Shown piece by piece: positions 36,594 to 45,516 of a stretch of DNA of 64,000 bases (the stretch's first letter is position 1; each line of letters begins with the position of its first letter). Position numbers and translations under genes: made by a program. Origin of the DNA: Jidongwangia harbinensis (GTDB lineage: Bacteria; Actinomycetota; Actinomycetes; Mycobacteriales; Micromonosporaceae); assembly GCF_020216025.1 (NCBI RefSeq), contig NZ_JAIWNC010000002.1, positions 186,001-250,000 on the forward strand. The letters run 5' to 3'. Under the pieces are notes generated by a model. That model saw nothing but the letters and a program-made list of their open reading frames with translations, had not been told where the DNA came from and ran no database searches.

Positions 36594-38408
36594 TCAGCCG
36601 GGGAAGCCCAGCCCGTGCCCGAACGGGTAGAGCACGCCCGGACCGTCCGCCCGGGGGATCGCCACCGGCAGCCGCCCCACCGGCCCGATCTCGCCGAACA
36701 GGATCCGGGTCAGCGACTCCATCGACGCGGCGGTGTAGCCGTAGGTGGCCAGGTAGGTCGGCGCCCCGGGCAGGTACGCGACGTCGTACGGGTTGCGCAC
36801 GCCCGCGACCACCACCGGCGTCCCGGTCGCCAGCAGCGCCCGGACCAGCGCCTGCTGGGCGGCGGCCGCCGCGGTGGGCCGTCCGGTGGCGGCGTCGACC
36901 GCGTCCGCGTTCATCGTGGACACCACCACCAGGTCGCGCTGCCGGGCGTCGGCCACCGCCTGGTCGACGGCGGCCGGGGTGGGTGTGCTGCCGGTCTCCC
37001 GGATCGTCACCACCGGACCGCGCCGGGCGATGGCGGTGCCGAGCCCGCCGGTCGTGGTGGCGCCCCAGCCGGTGACCAGGACGGTGCCCGGCCGGCCGGT
37101 CAGCGGCAGCAGGCCGGCGTCGTTGCGGACCAGCGTGGTGGTGCGGTCCGTGATGCGCTGCTCGTCGCGGCGGTGCTCCGGCGCGCCGACCACCCGGTCC
37201 GCGCGCTCGACGTCGACGTACGGGTCCGCGAACAGGCCCCGGCTCATCTTCAGCCGCAGGATCCGGGCGACCGACGCGTCGAGGCGCCGCCGGGAGATCT
37301 GGCCGGTGCGGACGGCGTCCAGCACGGCGGCGTACGCCAGGTCCATCCGGGGGGCCAGCACGAGCTGGTCGGCGCCGGCCCGGAGCGCCTCGACCGGCGC
37401 GACCTCCGGCGGGTACGTGCCGGAGGCGCCGCCCATGTCCAGCGCGTCCGTGACGATCAGGCCGCGGTAGCCGAGGTGTTCCCGGAGCAGCCCGGTGAGG
37501 ACGGGCCGGGACATCGTGGCCGGTGTGCCGCTGGGGTCGACCGACCGCAGGACGACGTGCGCGGTCATGATCGTGTCGACGCCCCGGGCGATCGCGGCCC
37601 GGAACGGCGGCAGGTCCACCGCGTCGAGTTCCGCGCGGGTGTGCGTCACCTCGGGCAGGCCGAAGTGGCTGTCCACCGCGGTGTCGCCGTGTCCCGGGAA
37701 GTGTTTGGCCACGGCCGCCACCCCGCCGTCGTGGTAGCCGTCGACCTGTGCGCCGACCACATCGGACACCAGGGCCGGGTCGGCGCCGGCCGAGCGTACG
37801 CCGATCACCGGGTTGGCGGAGTTGACGTTGACGTCGGCGACCGGGGCGTAGTTCTGGTTGATCCCCACGGCGGCCAGCTCGGTGCCGATCACCTCGGCCG
37901 AGCGGCGGGCGTCGGCCGCCGAGCGTCCCGCGCCGAGCGCCATGCCGCCGGGCATCGCGGTCGCCGGGGCGGTCAGCCGGAAGACCACCGACCCGCCCTC
38001 CTGGTCGGTGGAGATGAGCAGCGGGATCGGCCGCCGCCGGCGCATCGCGGCGGCCTGCAGCCCGTTGGACAGGGTGGCGATCTGCCGCGGATCACGCAGG
38101 TTGTCCGGGCCGCGCCGGGCGTCGAAGTAGATCACCCCGCCGGGCCGGTACTTGTCGATCACCTCGGCCGGGGTGTCCACGCCGTACCGGGCGCGGTTGC
38201 CGGGGGACACGGTGCCGGCGTCCTGGCCGTACACCTCGACCACGAACAGCTGGCCGACCTTCTCCCGTAACGTCATGTGGTGGAGCATCTGCACGATCTT
38301 GCCGTGCGGCCGGTCCCCGGTGGCGACCGCGGGCACCGGCGTGGCGCCGAGGAGCGCGCCGGCCGAGGCGACGGCGACGCAGGCGCGCGGGGCGGACCGG
38401 ATTCGCAC
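36594..38408 (-). CDS. Secreted GH3 glycosidase, NagZ-like
   Basis: A 604-residue exported enzyme with a signal peptide (about 1-30). The TIM barrel has KHFPGHGDT (235-243), the His-Asp acid/base loop characteristic of beta-N-acetylhexosaminidases of the NagZ subgroup, and nucleophile Asp321 in LIVTDALDMGG. A C-terminal alpha/beta sandwich domain follows (about 400-604). The likely substrate is beta-linked GlcNAc in chitin or peptidoglycan fragments; other beta-glucosides cannot be excluded. It is convergent with the response regulator, 14 bp away. Confidence 0.88.
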   Translation of the reverse strand: MRIRSAPRACVAVASAGALLGATPVPAVATGDRPHGKIVQMLHHMTLREKVGQLFVVEVYGQDAGTVSPGNRARYGVDTPAEVIDKYRPGGVIYFDARRGPDNLRDPRQIATLSNGLQAAAMRRRRPIPLLISTDQEGGSVVFRLTAPATAMPGGMALGAGRSAADARRSAEVIGTELAAVGINQNYAPVADVNVNSANPVIGVRSAGADPALVSDVVGAQVDGYHDGGVAAVAKHFPGHGDTAVDSHFGLPEVTHTRAELDAVDLPPFRAAIARGVDTIMTAHVVLRSVDPSGTPATMSRPVLTGLLREHLGYRGLIVTDALDMGGASGTYPPEVAPVEALRAGADQLVLAPRMDLAYAAVLDAVRTGQISRRRLDASVARILRLKMSRGLFADPYVDVERADRVVGAPEHRRDEQRITDRTTTLVRNDAGLLPLTGRPGTVLVTGWGATTTGGLGTAIARRGPVVTIRETGSTPTPAAVDQAVADARQRDLVVVSTMNADAVDAATGRPTAAAAAQQALVRALLATGTPVVVAGVRNPYDVAYLPGAPTYLATYGYTAASMESLTRILFGEIGPVGRLPVAIPRADGPGVLYPFGHGLGFPG

Positions 38409-38442
38409 GGCAGCCTCCGGAGCAGGCGGACATCGACCGGCC

Positions 38443-39342
38443 TCACCTTAGCCGTCCACCGGCGACGAAGCCGACCACCTCGGCCACCACGCCGGGGTCA
38501 CGCAGCAGCCGCCGGTGGCCCAGCCCGGTGGTCAGATGCAGCCGCGCGGAGGGCCAGGCCGCGGCGATCGCCAGGCCGTCGCCGACCGGGGTGAACGCGT
38601 CGTCGCGGTCGTGCACCACCAGGGTGCTCGGCATCGCCACCGCGCGGCCCAGCGCGGGCACGTCGAAGTGGTGCATCGGTGCGCCGACGCGGCGCTCGGC
38701 CCGGGCGACCAGCCGCCGGTAGGCCGGTTCGCCGAGGCCGAGCAGGCCGGCGAGGCGGCGCCCGTACGCGGTCGTGCCGGCCATCGGGGCGAGCAGCGCG
38801 ACCCGGTCGGCGCGCAGGCCGTCGCAGAGGGCGACCGCGGTGGCGGCGCCGCCCATGGAGTGCGCGATCACCGCGTGGGCCGGCCCGCAGGCGTCCACCA
38901 CGGCGGTCAGCGCGGCCGCGAACTCCGGGATGGTGGACGACCGCGGCCCGTACGCGCCCGGGGCGGACCGGCCGTGGCTGGGGGCGTCGAACGCGACCAC
39001 CCGGTGTCCGCGCTCGACCAGCGGCGGCACGAACCCGGCGAGCTGGCTGGCCTCGCCGCCCCAGCCGTGCAGCAGGTAGACCGCCGGCCCGGTGCCCCAG
39101 GCCTGACCCACCACCCGGTGACCGCCGGTGTCCACGGTGAAGGCGCTGCCGCCGGGCACCGGCACCGCCCGGGCCGGGGCCGCCCGGCGGGGCGTGGTGA
39201 ACCAGATCTGCTCGGCCCACCGGGCGGCGAGGGCGGGGGAGGCGCGGTTCAGCACGGCGAACGCCATCCGCACCGGCCGGGGCACCTGGAAGACACGAAC
39301 GTTCGTGCTTTTCTGCGGGGACGGACCGGTCCTGGTGGTCAT
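38443..39342 (-). CDS. Alpha/beta hydrolase
   Basis: A 299-residue hydrolase. The oxyanion HGWGG, nucleophile elbow AHSMGG, acid Asp in VVHDRDDAFTP and His in GLGHRRLL form a complete triad. ATG at 39342 follows AAAGAGG; the frame is open further upstream but is occupied by the TetR gene. It lies 14 bp after the TetR regulator and is probably in its operon. Substrate unknown. Confidence 0.85.
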   Translation of the reverse strand: MTTRTGPSPQKSTNVRVFQVPRPVRMAFAVLNRASPALAARWAEQIWFTTPRRAAPARAVPVPGGSAFTVDTGGHRVVGQAWGTGPAVYLLHGWGGEASQLAGFVPPLVERGHRVVAFDAPSHGRSAPGAYGPRSSTIPEFAAALTAVVDACGPAHAVIAHSMGGAATAVALCDGLRADRVALLAPMAGTTAYGRRLAGLLGLGEPAYRRLVARAERRVGAPMHHFDVPALGRAVAMPSTLVVHDRDDAFTPVGDGLAIAAAWPSARLHLTTGLGHRRLLRDPGVVAEVVGFVAGGRLR

Positions 39343-39356
39343 GGTGGATGCCTCTT

Positions 39357-39950
39357 TCAGTCGGAAGGGATGCGGCGCACCGCGTGGAGCAGCGCCTCGA
39401 AGGCGTGCCGGGCGCGCTGGTCGGCCCGCTCGTCGTCGAGCAGCCGGAGGTAGTGGTGGCGGGACAGGATGACGCCGTACATGTCCTGGGCGAACTGGTC
39501 GGCGTCCGCGTCGTCGCGGAAGTGCCCCTCGGCGACGCCGGTCCGGAAGACCGTGGCGATCATGTCGATCATGTCGCGCTGGTCGCGCACCAGGCGCTCG
39601 CGCACCGCTCCCGGCCGGTCGTCGAACTCGGTCGACGCCGCCACGAACGGGCAGCCGCCGGGCAGCGCGTCCCAGTCCATCCACAGATCGAACAGCTTGC
39701 GGAGCCGGGGTTCGCCGCGCGGCGTGCGCAGGGCGGGCCGGGCGACGGCCACCTCGAAGCCGGTCCGGGCGTGCGCGAGGACCTGCAGCTGCAGCGCCTC
39801 CTTCGAGCGGAAGTGCCCGAACAGGCCGCTCTTGGACAGCTCCGCCTGCTCCGCCAGCGAGCCGATGGTCAGCCCGTTCAACCCGAGCCGGCGCGCCACG
39901 TCCACGGCCCGGTCCAGCACCGCGGCCCGCGTCTCCTCGCCCTTACCCAC
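39357..39950 (-). CDS. TetR-family regulator
   Basis: A 197-residue repressor. The helix-turn-helix is LTIGSLAEQAELSKSGLFGHFRSKEALQL. The C-terminal ligand domain has LPGGCPFVAASTEFDDRPG, the pattern of a TetR_C subgroup often next to hydrolases. GTG 39950 was chosen as the first start giving a family-length protein; GTG 39983 is possible. It probably controls itself and the following hydrolase. Ligand unknown. Confidence 0.82.
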   Translation of the reverse strand: MGKGEETRAAVLDRAVDVARRLGLNGLTIGSLAEQAELSKSGLFGHFRSKEALQLQVLAHARTGFEVAVARPALRTPRGEPRLRKLFDLWMDWDALPGGCPFVAASTEFDDRPGAVRERLVRDQRDMIDMIATVFRTGVAEGHFRDDADADQFAQDMYGVILSRHHYLRLLDDERADQRARHAFEALLHAVRRIPSD

Positions 39951-40001
39951 CCGCCAAGAAGAGCACGACCGTGCGGAAAGCACAACCCGGGGGTACGGCG
40001 G

Positions 40002-41624
40002 TCAGGCGCCGGCCAGCACGTGCCGGCTCTTCCCGGTGGACTTCGCGGTGTACATGGCCAGGTCCGCCTCCCGCAGGATGTCGTCCGCGTTGTCGCCGGC
40101 CCGGTTCAGGGCGACCCCCACGCTGGCCGTCACCCGCGCCTCCCGCGCGCCCAGGTCGACCGGTGCCTGGACGGCCTCGACGATGCGGGTGGCGGTGAGG
40201 TGCACCTCCTCCGGCGCGGCCAGCTGTTCCAGCAGGATGGCGAACTCGTCGCCGCCGAAGCGGGCCACCGTGTCCGAGTCGCGCAGGCAGCCGCGCAGCC
40301 GCTCCGCCACGGCGAGCAGGACGGCGTCGCCGGCGCTGTGGCCGTACCGGTCGTTGACCGCCTTGAAGCCGTCCAGGTCGATGAAGAACACCGCGAACGT
40401 GCCGGCGCTGCGGGCGTGGGTGTCCAGCGCCCGGGTTACCCGTTCGTGGAACAGGCTGCGGTTCGCCAGCCCGGTGAGCGGGTCCTGGAACGCCAGCCGG
40501 CGCAGCTCGTTCTCCCGCTGGCGCAGGCGCTCCTCGACGGCCTGGCGGCGTTCGATGTCCTGCCGCAGCGCCGCGGTGGCCTGGTCGACCCGGTCCATGG
40601 CCCGGTTGCGGCCGATCGTCAACATGCCCACCAGCAACGCCACCAGCAGCGTGAACCCGGTGCCGACCGCCACGGTCAGCTGAGCCATCCGCTGATCCGA
40701 CGCGCTGAGCAGGGCGGTCGTGGGCGTCATCCGGAGCCGCCAGGTGTGCTGGCCCACCTCGATGGTCTTCTCCCGGTGCAGCGCGGGGTCGTCCATCGGG
40801 GTGCCGCCGGCCACCGAGGCGATGGTCAGCGTGCGGTGACCGGCCGGGTCGACCAGGTGCACCCGCAGGGCGTCGCGGGCCTCCGCCTGCAGCGTCCGGC
40901 GCAGGAAGTCGTCGCCCCGCATGCCCATGGTGATCCATCCGTGCACGGTCCGGGCGTCGGCCGTACCGGGACGCCCGAACACCGGCGCCGCCAGGGTGAA
41001 CGTGATGTCCTGCCGGTCCGCGGTCCCCGGCCGGTCGACCGGCTGCACGTGCGCCGGGCCGACCGCGAAGGCGGCGCTGCGCCGGGCCACCCGCAGCGCC
41101 TCGGCGGTCTCCGGGGTCTGGCTCAGATCGCGCCCGCCGAACGGCAGGGCGGTGTCGAACGAGCGCTGGAAGACGACGAAGGCGTGCTCGGTGTCCGTAC
41201 CGTTGCGGTAGAGGCTGAGCCGGCTCGCGCCCCGCGCCCGCCACTTGGCCTGCACCGCGGCCACCTCGTGGTCGTAGGCTGGCACGACGAACGACACACC
41301 GCTCGCCCCGGGCAGCCGGCTGCCGTCCATCGCCGCCGTCATGCCCTCGAAGTCCTCGCTGGTCAGGTGCTCCTGGGCGCTGACCCCGGCGGCCAGGTCG
41401 GTGAGCGCGTCACCGTAGTGGCTGACCTCGTCGGTGATCTCCTCGGCGATGGTCCGCAGGTGGTAGTCCATGACCTGCGTGGCGAGTTGCCGCCGGCTGC
41501 GGTCGACGGCCACCGCGGCACCGACCGAGACGGCGCCGCCGGTCACCAGCACGAGCAGGACCAGCACGAAGCCGACCAGGCGTCTCCGCCCGGCCACACC
41601 GCGACGCACCGGCTCCATGCGCAT
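40002..41624 (-). CDS. Membrane diguanylate cyclase, CHASE-type sensor plus GGDEF
   Basis: A 540-residue protein. TM1 (about 16-40) and TM2 (about 330-350) bracket a 290-residue periplasm-side CHASE-like domain (GASGVSFVVPAYDHEVAAVQAKWRARG is typical). A short coiled coil leads to a GGDEF domain with the intact active-site motif RFGGDEFAILL near residue 455. It should make cyclic di-GMP. An RxxD inhibitory site is not clear: the region reads LRGCLRDSD, giving RDSD in the right area. No EAL domain. The ATG at 41624 has only a weak Shine-Dalgarno. Confidence 0.88.
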   Translation of the reverse strand: MRMEPVRRGVAGRRRLVGFVLVLLVLVTGGAVSVGAAVAVDRSRRQLATQVMDYHLRTIAEEITDEVSHYGDALTDLAAGVSAQEHLTSEDFEGMTAAMDGSRLPGASGVSFVVPAYDHEVAAVQAKWRARGASRLSLYRNGTDTEHAFVVFQRSFDTALPFGGRDLSQTPETAEALRVARRSAAFAVGPAHVQPVDRPGTADRQDITFTLAAPVFGRPGTADARTVHGWITMGMRGDDFLRRTLQAEARDALRVHLVDPAGHRTLTIASVAGGTPMDDPALHREKTIEVGQHTWRLRMTPTTALLSASDQRMAQLTVAVGTGFTLLVALLVGMLTIGRNRAMDRVDQATAALRQDIERRQAVEERLRQRENELRRLAFQDPLTGLANRSLFHERVTRALDTHARSAGTFAVFFIDLDGFKAVNDRYGHSAGDAVLLAVAERLRGCLRDSDTVARFGGDEFAILLEQLAAPEEVHLTATRIVEAVQAPVDLGAREARVTASVGVALNRAGDNADDILREADLAMYTAKSTGKSRHVLAGA

Positions 41625-41638
41625 TCCATCGGCGGCTC

Positions 41639-41670
41639 GCCCGCGGACCTGAACGATCGGGTCCGCGGGC
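41639..41670 (-). terminator. Terminator after alpha-amylase gene
   Basis: GCCCGCGGACC and GGTCCGCGGGC are perfect 11-bp arms around a 10-nt loop, just after the amylase stop on the minus strand. Confidence 0.85.
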
Positions 41671-41681
41671 CCGCTGCCGGG

Positions 41682-43442
41682 TCAGCGCCAGGTGTCCGTC
41701 CAGGCGGCCGAGCACGGCGCCGCGGACGCGGTGGTCCGGGTGCGGTTCGGGTCGCTCTCCCAGACCACCGCGGAGCCGTTCTTCCTGAGGTACTTGTACT
41801 GCACCGCGGTGCCCGCCGGCAGCGCGACGGTGCCCCGCCAGACCGGGTACGTGGCGGACGACAACGCCACCGCGTTCGCCGGGTTCCAGTTGCCCAGCGC
41901 CGCGGTGTCGCCGACCACGAAGACGTTCTCGCCCCAGACCGTGGTGGCGTCGACCGCGAACCCGGTGGCGACCGTGGTGCACCCACCTGGGCCCGGCGCG
42001 CCGGTCCGCGCACCGGTGTGCAGGGCCAGCGCGCCGCCGGCCGGCACCGTGGCGGTGACCTGGCCGGCCGCGTCCACCCGGTACACCGGGCCGGTGCACG
42101 AGCCGCCGTCCGGGTCGCCGTTCATCACGTCGCAGTACGTCCCGGCCGGCAGGCTGGTCTGGAACGTGCGGGACAGCGGCGTACCGGAGCGGTTGAACGC
42201 CACGTAGGCGGCGCTGCCCCGGCCGAACGCGATCTGCTGGGAGCCGTTGGTCCACCAGTGCGTGACCGGCGCGCCGGCCGCGGTGTTGCGCAGCGCCACC
42301 ATGTTCGCGGTGGTGCGCCAGCGGTGCTCGCACACCCAGCCGCTGCCGCAGGCCACCGCGGAGGTGGTGCCGTCGGACGCGGCCGGCGGGCCCGCCTCCG
42401 GGTCGGTGAAGGCGAAACTCGACATCACCTGCGGTACGCCGTACGGGTGCGCCAGCAGGAACGCCTCGGCCAGCGCGTACGGCGAGCCGTCCCGGTAGGT
42501 CAGCTTCGCCCGCCCGTTGCGCTGGGTGTCATGGTTGTCGATGAACGCCACCGCGTCGCCGGAATCCAGCCGCATGGCGTCCGCCAGGGTGTTCAGCCCG
42601 GCCAGGTTGCCGTCCCGGAACGCGCTGCCCACCACGTCGCCGTAGCGGAACTCGGTGACGTCGCCGACGCCCGCGTACTCCTCCGGCGTCGGTTCGCCGG
42701 CCCCGCCCTCGATCGTCTCGCTGAACACGTACGGCTCGCCGCCCACCGGGTCGACGATCGCCGCCAGATCGGCGGCCGGCAGGTGCTTGGCCGCGTCCAC
42801 CCGGAAGCCGTCCACCCCGAGCGAGACCAGATCATCGAGGTACGCGGTGAGCTTGCCCCGTACGTACGATGACTCGGTCCTGAGGTCGGACAGATCGACC
42901 AGCTCGCAGTTCTGGATCTCCCACCGGTCGCCCCAGTTCGCGATGTCGTCGTTGCCGTTGCGCCCGCAATGATGGAAGTCCCCGCTGCCGTACGGCACCG
43001 CCGGATAGGCATACTGCGAGTAGCCTGAGCCCGCGCTGCCCGCCCCGGTGGAGGCCCCGCCGGCCATGTGATTGACCACCGCGTCGACGTAGATCTTCAC
43101 GCCGGCCGCATGACAGGTGCGCACCATGGCGGCGAATCCCGCCCGGTCGCCACGGCGGCTGGTCAACTGGTAGCTGACCGGCTGGTAGTCCTGCCACCAC
43201 GGGTGACCCCGGCCGGGCAGGACGACGTGCTCCTGCGGCGGGGACACCTGCACGCCGCCGAAGCCCTTCGGGCCGAGCACCGTGGTGCACTCGTTCGCGA
43301 CCGACGCCCACGGCCACTGGAAGAGGTGGACGATGACGTCGCGGCTGCCCGGGCCGGCGGGGGAGGCCTCGGCCGGGACGTTGCCGAGCGAGAGCAGTGC
43401 TGCGGTGGTCGTCGCGGCGGCGACAATCCGGCGGATGCGCAT
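41682..43442 (-). CDS. Secreted alpha-amylase, GH13 with CBM20
   Basis: A 586-residue exported starch-degrading enzyme. A signal peptide (about 1-27) precedes the GH13 barrel. Conserved regions are VDAVVNH (I), GFRVDAAKH (II, nucleophile Asp), FSETI (III, acid Glu) and FIDNHDTQR (IV). After domain C a CBM20 starch-binding module ends the protein (GDTAALGNWNPANAVAL...YKYLRKNGSAVVWE). ATG at 43442 has GGAGG 5 nt upstream; the frame is open further upstream without signal-peptide content. A TCGCAAG-N2-CTTGCGA palindrome 127 bp upstream suggests control by a MalR-like LacI regulator. Confidence 0.93.
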   Translation of the reverse strand: MRIRRIVAAATTTAALLSLGNVPAEASPAGPGSRDVIVHLFQWPWASVANECTTVLGPKGFGGVQVSPPQEHVVLPGRGHPWWQDYQPVSYQLTSRRGDRAGFAAMVRTCHAAGVKIYVDAVVNHMAGGASTGAGSAGSGYSQYAYPAVPYGSGDFHHCGRNGNDDIANWGDRWEIQNCELVDLSDLRTESSYVRGKLTAYLDDLVSLGVDGFRVDAAKHLPAADLAAIVDPVGGEPYVFSETIEGGAGEPTPEEYAGVGDVTEFRYGDVVGSAFRDGNLAGLNTLADAMRLDSGDAVAFIDNHDTQRNGRAKLTYRDGSPYALAEAFLLAHPYGVPQVMSSFAFTDPEAGPPAASDGTTSAVACGSGWVCEHRWRTTANMVALRNTAAGAPVTHWWTNGSQQIAFGRGSAAYVAFNRSGTPLSRTFQTSLPAGTYCDVMNGDPDGGSCTGPVYRVDAAGQVTATVPAGGALALHTGARTGAPGPGGCTTVATGFAVDATTVWGENVFVVGDTAALGNWNPANAVALSSATYPVWRGTVALPAGTAVQYKYLRKNGSAVVWESDPNRTRTTASAAPCSAAWTDTWR

Positions 43443-43568
43443 GCGAGCCTCCACGGGGGACGGATGAAACTCCTTGCGGAAATTACCATCCGGTTTCAGC
43501 CCGGTAAAGCGGTAGGCGTCGATGTGCGGCGGGGTGGAGGGTGCCAACTTTGACGATCGAATCATCGG

Positions 43569-43584
43569 TCGCAAGAACTTGCGA
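43569..43584. promoter_or_regulatory. LacI-type operator candidate upstream of amylase
   Basis: TCGCAAG-AA-CTTGCGA has perfect 7-bp arms. It shares the CTTGCA-like half-sites of actinobacterial maltose regulators. It lies 127 bp upstream of the amylase ATG in an otherwise gene-free 225-bp stretch. Confidence 0.6.
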
Positions 43585-43666
43585 TCGCAGTCTCGCCCCG
43601 CGGTAGGGCTTTCTGAATCTGCCGGTTGGGCCGGCCGTCCGTCTGCGGGGGCGTCGGCCTTGCTGA

Positions 43667-44074
43667 TCAGGCCGTTCGGTGCAGCTCGGTCCAGCCGTCG
43701 ACCACGTCGGCGCCGGCTGCCTTGAACAGCGCGTCGGACGCGGCGTCCGTGGAATCCGCGACGGCCGTCACCGCCGGCACACCTCGGGCCGCCAGCGGTG
43801 CCACCGCCGCCGCCAGCAGCGCGCGGCCGATGCCCCGCCGCCGGTGGGCCGGCAGCACCCCGATCGCGCCCAGATGCGGCCGGGGCCGGGGGCCGAGCCA
43901 CACCCGGGCCATGCCGACCGCCCGCTCCCCGTCGAACGCGACCCGGTAGGTGAGCGGATCGAAGTACGGCGAGTCCACTGTCTCCCGCCGGAACCACTCC
44001 AGGTCGACCTCGCGGCCCCGCAGGTCGGCGTCGATGCGGGCCAGCCGATCCAGCCCGACCCGGTCCGCCGTCAC
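43667..44074 (-). CDS. GNAT N-acetyltransferase
   Basis: A 135-residue GNAT-fold protein with the acetyl-CoA loop IGVLPAHRRRGIGRALL (motif A) and a preceding VGMARVWLG strand. GTG at 44074 overlaps the previous gene's stop (GTGA) and has GGAGGGG 12 nt upstream. It is coupled to another GNAT-like frame; together they resemble a double-GNAT enzyme split into two chains. Acceptor substrate unknown. Confidence 0.8.
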   Translation of the reverse strand: MTADRVGLDRLARIDADLRGREVDLEWFRRETVDSPYFDPLTYRVAFDGERAVGMARVWLGPRPRPHLGAIGVLPAHRRRGIGRALLAAAVAPLAARGVPAVTAVADSTDAASDALFKAAGADVVDGWTELHRTA

Positions 44075-44520
44075 GATCCGCAGGTCCCCTCCGCCGATCC
44101 GCGGTCCGGGTCGTGCGTTCCGGGGTCGCGTCCGCCGGTCCGCCGGTCCGGTCCGCCGATCCGTCGCGATGGCGCCGGGGCCACCGGGATCGCGTACTCC
44201 CGCCACCGCCCGGTCTCCACGAACCCCAGCCCGGCCAGCGCGGGGGCGTCCCGCGTTCCGATGCTGACCGTGCACGCACCGTCCACCGCCCGGGCGAGCG
44301 GTCCGTGCGTGCCGGTGCGGCACTTGCGGAACTGCAGCCGTTGCCGTCCGTCCCGGTCGTGCCACCGGTGGGCCACGCCGACGATCCGGTCGCCGTCCCA
44401 GGCGACCAGGTGCGAGCCGCCGTGGTAGTGCTCGCCCGCCCGTACCTCGTCCTCGGACTGACCGGTCCAGGCGGCGAGCGCCGCGTACTCCCCGGCGAAG
44501 CCGGCGACCCGGACGACCAC
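44071..44520 (-). CDS. GNAT-like protein lacking a clear acetyl-CoA loop
   Basis: A 149-residue protein with GNAT-like strand/helix order (LVAWDGDRIVGVAHRWHDRDGRQRLQFRKC) and a terminal ALAGLGFVETGRWREYAIPV segment typical of GNAT ends. The usual RxxGxG/A loop is absent, so it may be the non-catalytic half of a double-GNAT pair with the next gene. The C-terminal 40 residues are Arg/Asp/Gly-rich and low in complexity. GTG at 44520 has TAAGTT ending 6 nt upstream (leaderless), and a palindrome covers this promoter. Confidence 0.65.
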   Translation of the reverse strand: MVVRVAGFAGEYAALAAWTGQSEDEVRAGEHYHGGSHLVAWDGDRIVGVAHRWHDRDGRQRLQFRKCRTGTHGPLARAVDGACTVSIGTRDAPALAGLGFVETGRWREYAIPVAPAPSRRIGGPDRRTGGRDPGTHDPDRGSAEGTCGS

Positions 44521-44546
44521 ACCCGGAACTTAGCAACTTCCGGGTG
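44520..44546. promoter_or_regulatory. Operator palindrome over GNAT promoter
   Basis: CACCCGGAA-N9-TTCCGGGTG has perfect 9-bp arms. It overlaps the TAAGTT -10 box (44527-44532) and the first base of the GNAT start codon, and is 47 bp from the divergent VOC gene start. Binding here would block the GNAT promoter. Confidence 0.55.
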
Positions 44547-44593
44547 ACCCGTCCTCCCGGAAAATGTCCCCGGCCAGGTCTAACGTGCCTGTC

Positions 44594-45007
44594 ATGACGT
44601 CACGACTCAACCCGTACCTGGCCTTCAACGGCAACGCCCGCGAGGCCATGGAGTTCTACCGGTCGGCGCTCGGCGGAGAGCTCACGGTCAACACGTTCGG
44701 CGACTTCGGCGCGCCCGGGCCAGACCTCGCCGACAAGGTCATGCACTCCCAGCTGGAGACCGAGGCCGGCCTGACCCTGATGGGCGCCGACAGTGCACCC
44801 GACACGGACTACCAGCCCGGCAGCGCCATCTCGGTGAGCCTGACCGGCGACGCGGGCGACGGCCTGCACGAGGCGTGGGAAAAGCTGACCGTGGGTGGCA
44901 ACATCACGGTTCCCCTGGAGAAGCAGATGTGGGGCGACGAGTTCGGCCAGTTCATCGACCGTTTCGGCATCCCCTGGATGATCAACATCGCCCAGCCGCA
45001 GGACTGA
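44594..45007 (+). CDS. VOC-family (PhnB-like) protein
   Basis: A 137-residue vicinal-oxygen-chelate protein. It opens LNPYLAFNGNAREAMEFYRSALGGEL and ends WGDEFGQFIDRFGIPWMINI, which is the PhnB/3-demethylubiquinone methyltransferase-like subgroup. ATG at 44594 is leaderless with TAACGT ending 7 nt upstream. Biological role is unknown for most of this subgroup. It is followed 2 bp later by a methyltransferase gene. Confidence 0.85.
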   Translation: MTSRLNPYLAFNGNAREAMEFYRSALGGELTVNTFGDFGAPGPDLADKVMHSQLETEAGLTLMGADSAPDTDYQPGSAISVSLTGDAGDGLHEAWEKLTVGGNITVPLEKQMWGDEFGQFIDRFGIPWMINIAQPQD

Positions 45008-45009
45008 CC

Positions 45010-45516
45010 TTGCCCGTGCCGGAACGCATCCGGTGGGGCGTGGACCTGCTCGATCCCGGCCCGGCGGAGACGCTCCTGGAGGTCGGATGTGGGCCGGGCG
45101 TGGCCGCTGAGCTGGTCTGCGCCCGCCTCACCACCGGCCGTCTGCTCGCCGTGGACCGGTCACCGGCGGCGGTCGCACGCACCTCCCGCCGCAACGCCGG
45201 GCACATCACGGCCGGCCGCCTCACCGTGCGGCAGGCGTCGCTCCCAGACCTCGAAGTCCCGGACGAGACGATCGACGCGGCGTACTCGATCAACGTCAAC
45301 ATCTTCTGGACCGACCCGGACGGTCCCGCGGTAGCCGGCCTGTTCCGGGCGCTGCGGCCCGGCGGCCGACTACTCGTGCTGTACGGCGCGGACGCGCCGA
45401 CCACCGGCAGCCGCGTAACCGGCCCGATCGCGGCGGCGATGTCGGCGGCCGGGCTCGTCGACGTCGCGGTGACCGAGGGCGCGGGCGGGAGCGGTGTGAC
45501 CGGCCGTCGCCGCTAG
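45010..45516 (+). CDS. Class I SAM-dependent methyltransferase
   Basis: A 168-residue Rossmann-type methyltransferase. Motif I is LLEVGCGPGVAAEL and motif post-I LLAVDRSPAAV; IDAAYSINVNIFW is motif II. It is short for the family. TTG at 45010 fits an AGGA 6 nt upstream; GTG 45016 is the alternative. The stop codon is directly at the edge of a decayed IS5-type element, so the original C-terminus may have been altered by that insertion. Probably in one operon with the VOC gene. Substrate unknown. Confidence 0.75.
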   Translation: MPVPERIRWGVDLLDPGPAETLLEVGCGPGVAAELVCARLTTGRLLAVDRSPAAVARTSRRNAGHITAGRLTVRQASLPDLEVPDETIDAAYSINVNIFWTDPDGPAVAGLFRALRPGGRLLVLYGADAPTTGSRVTGPIAAAMSAAGLVDVAVTEGAGGSGVTGRRR

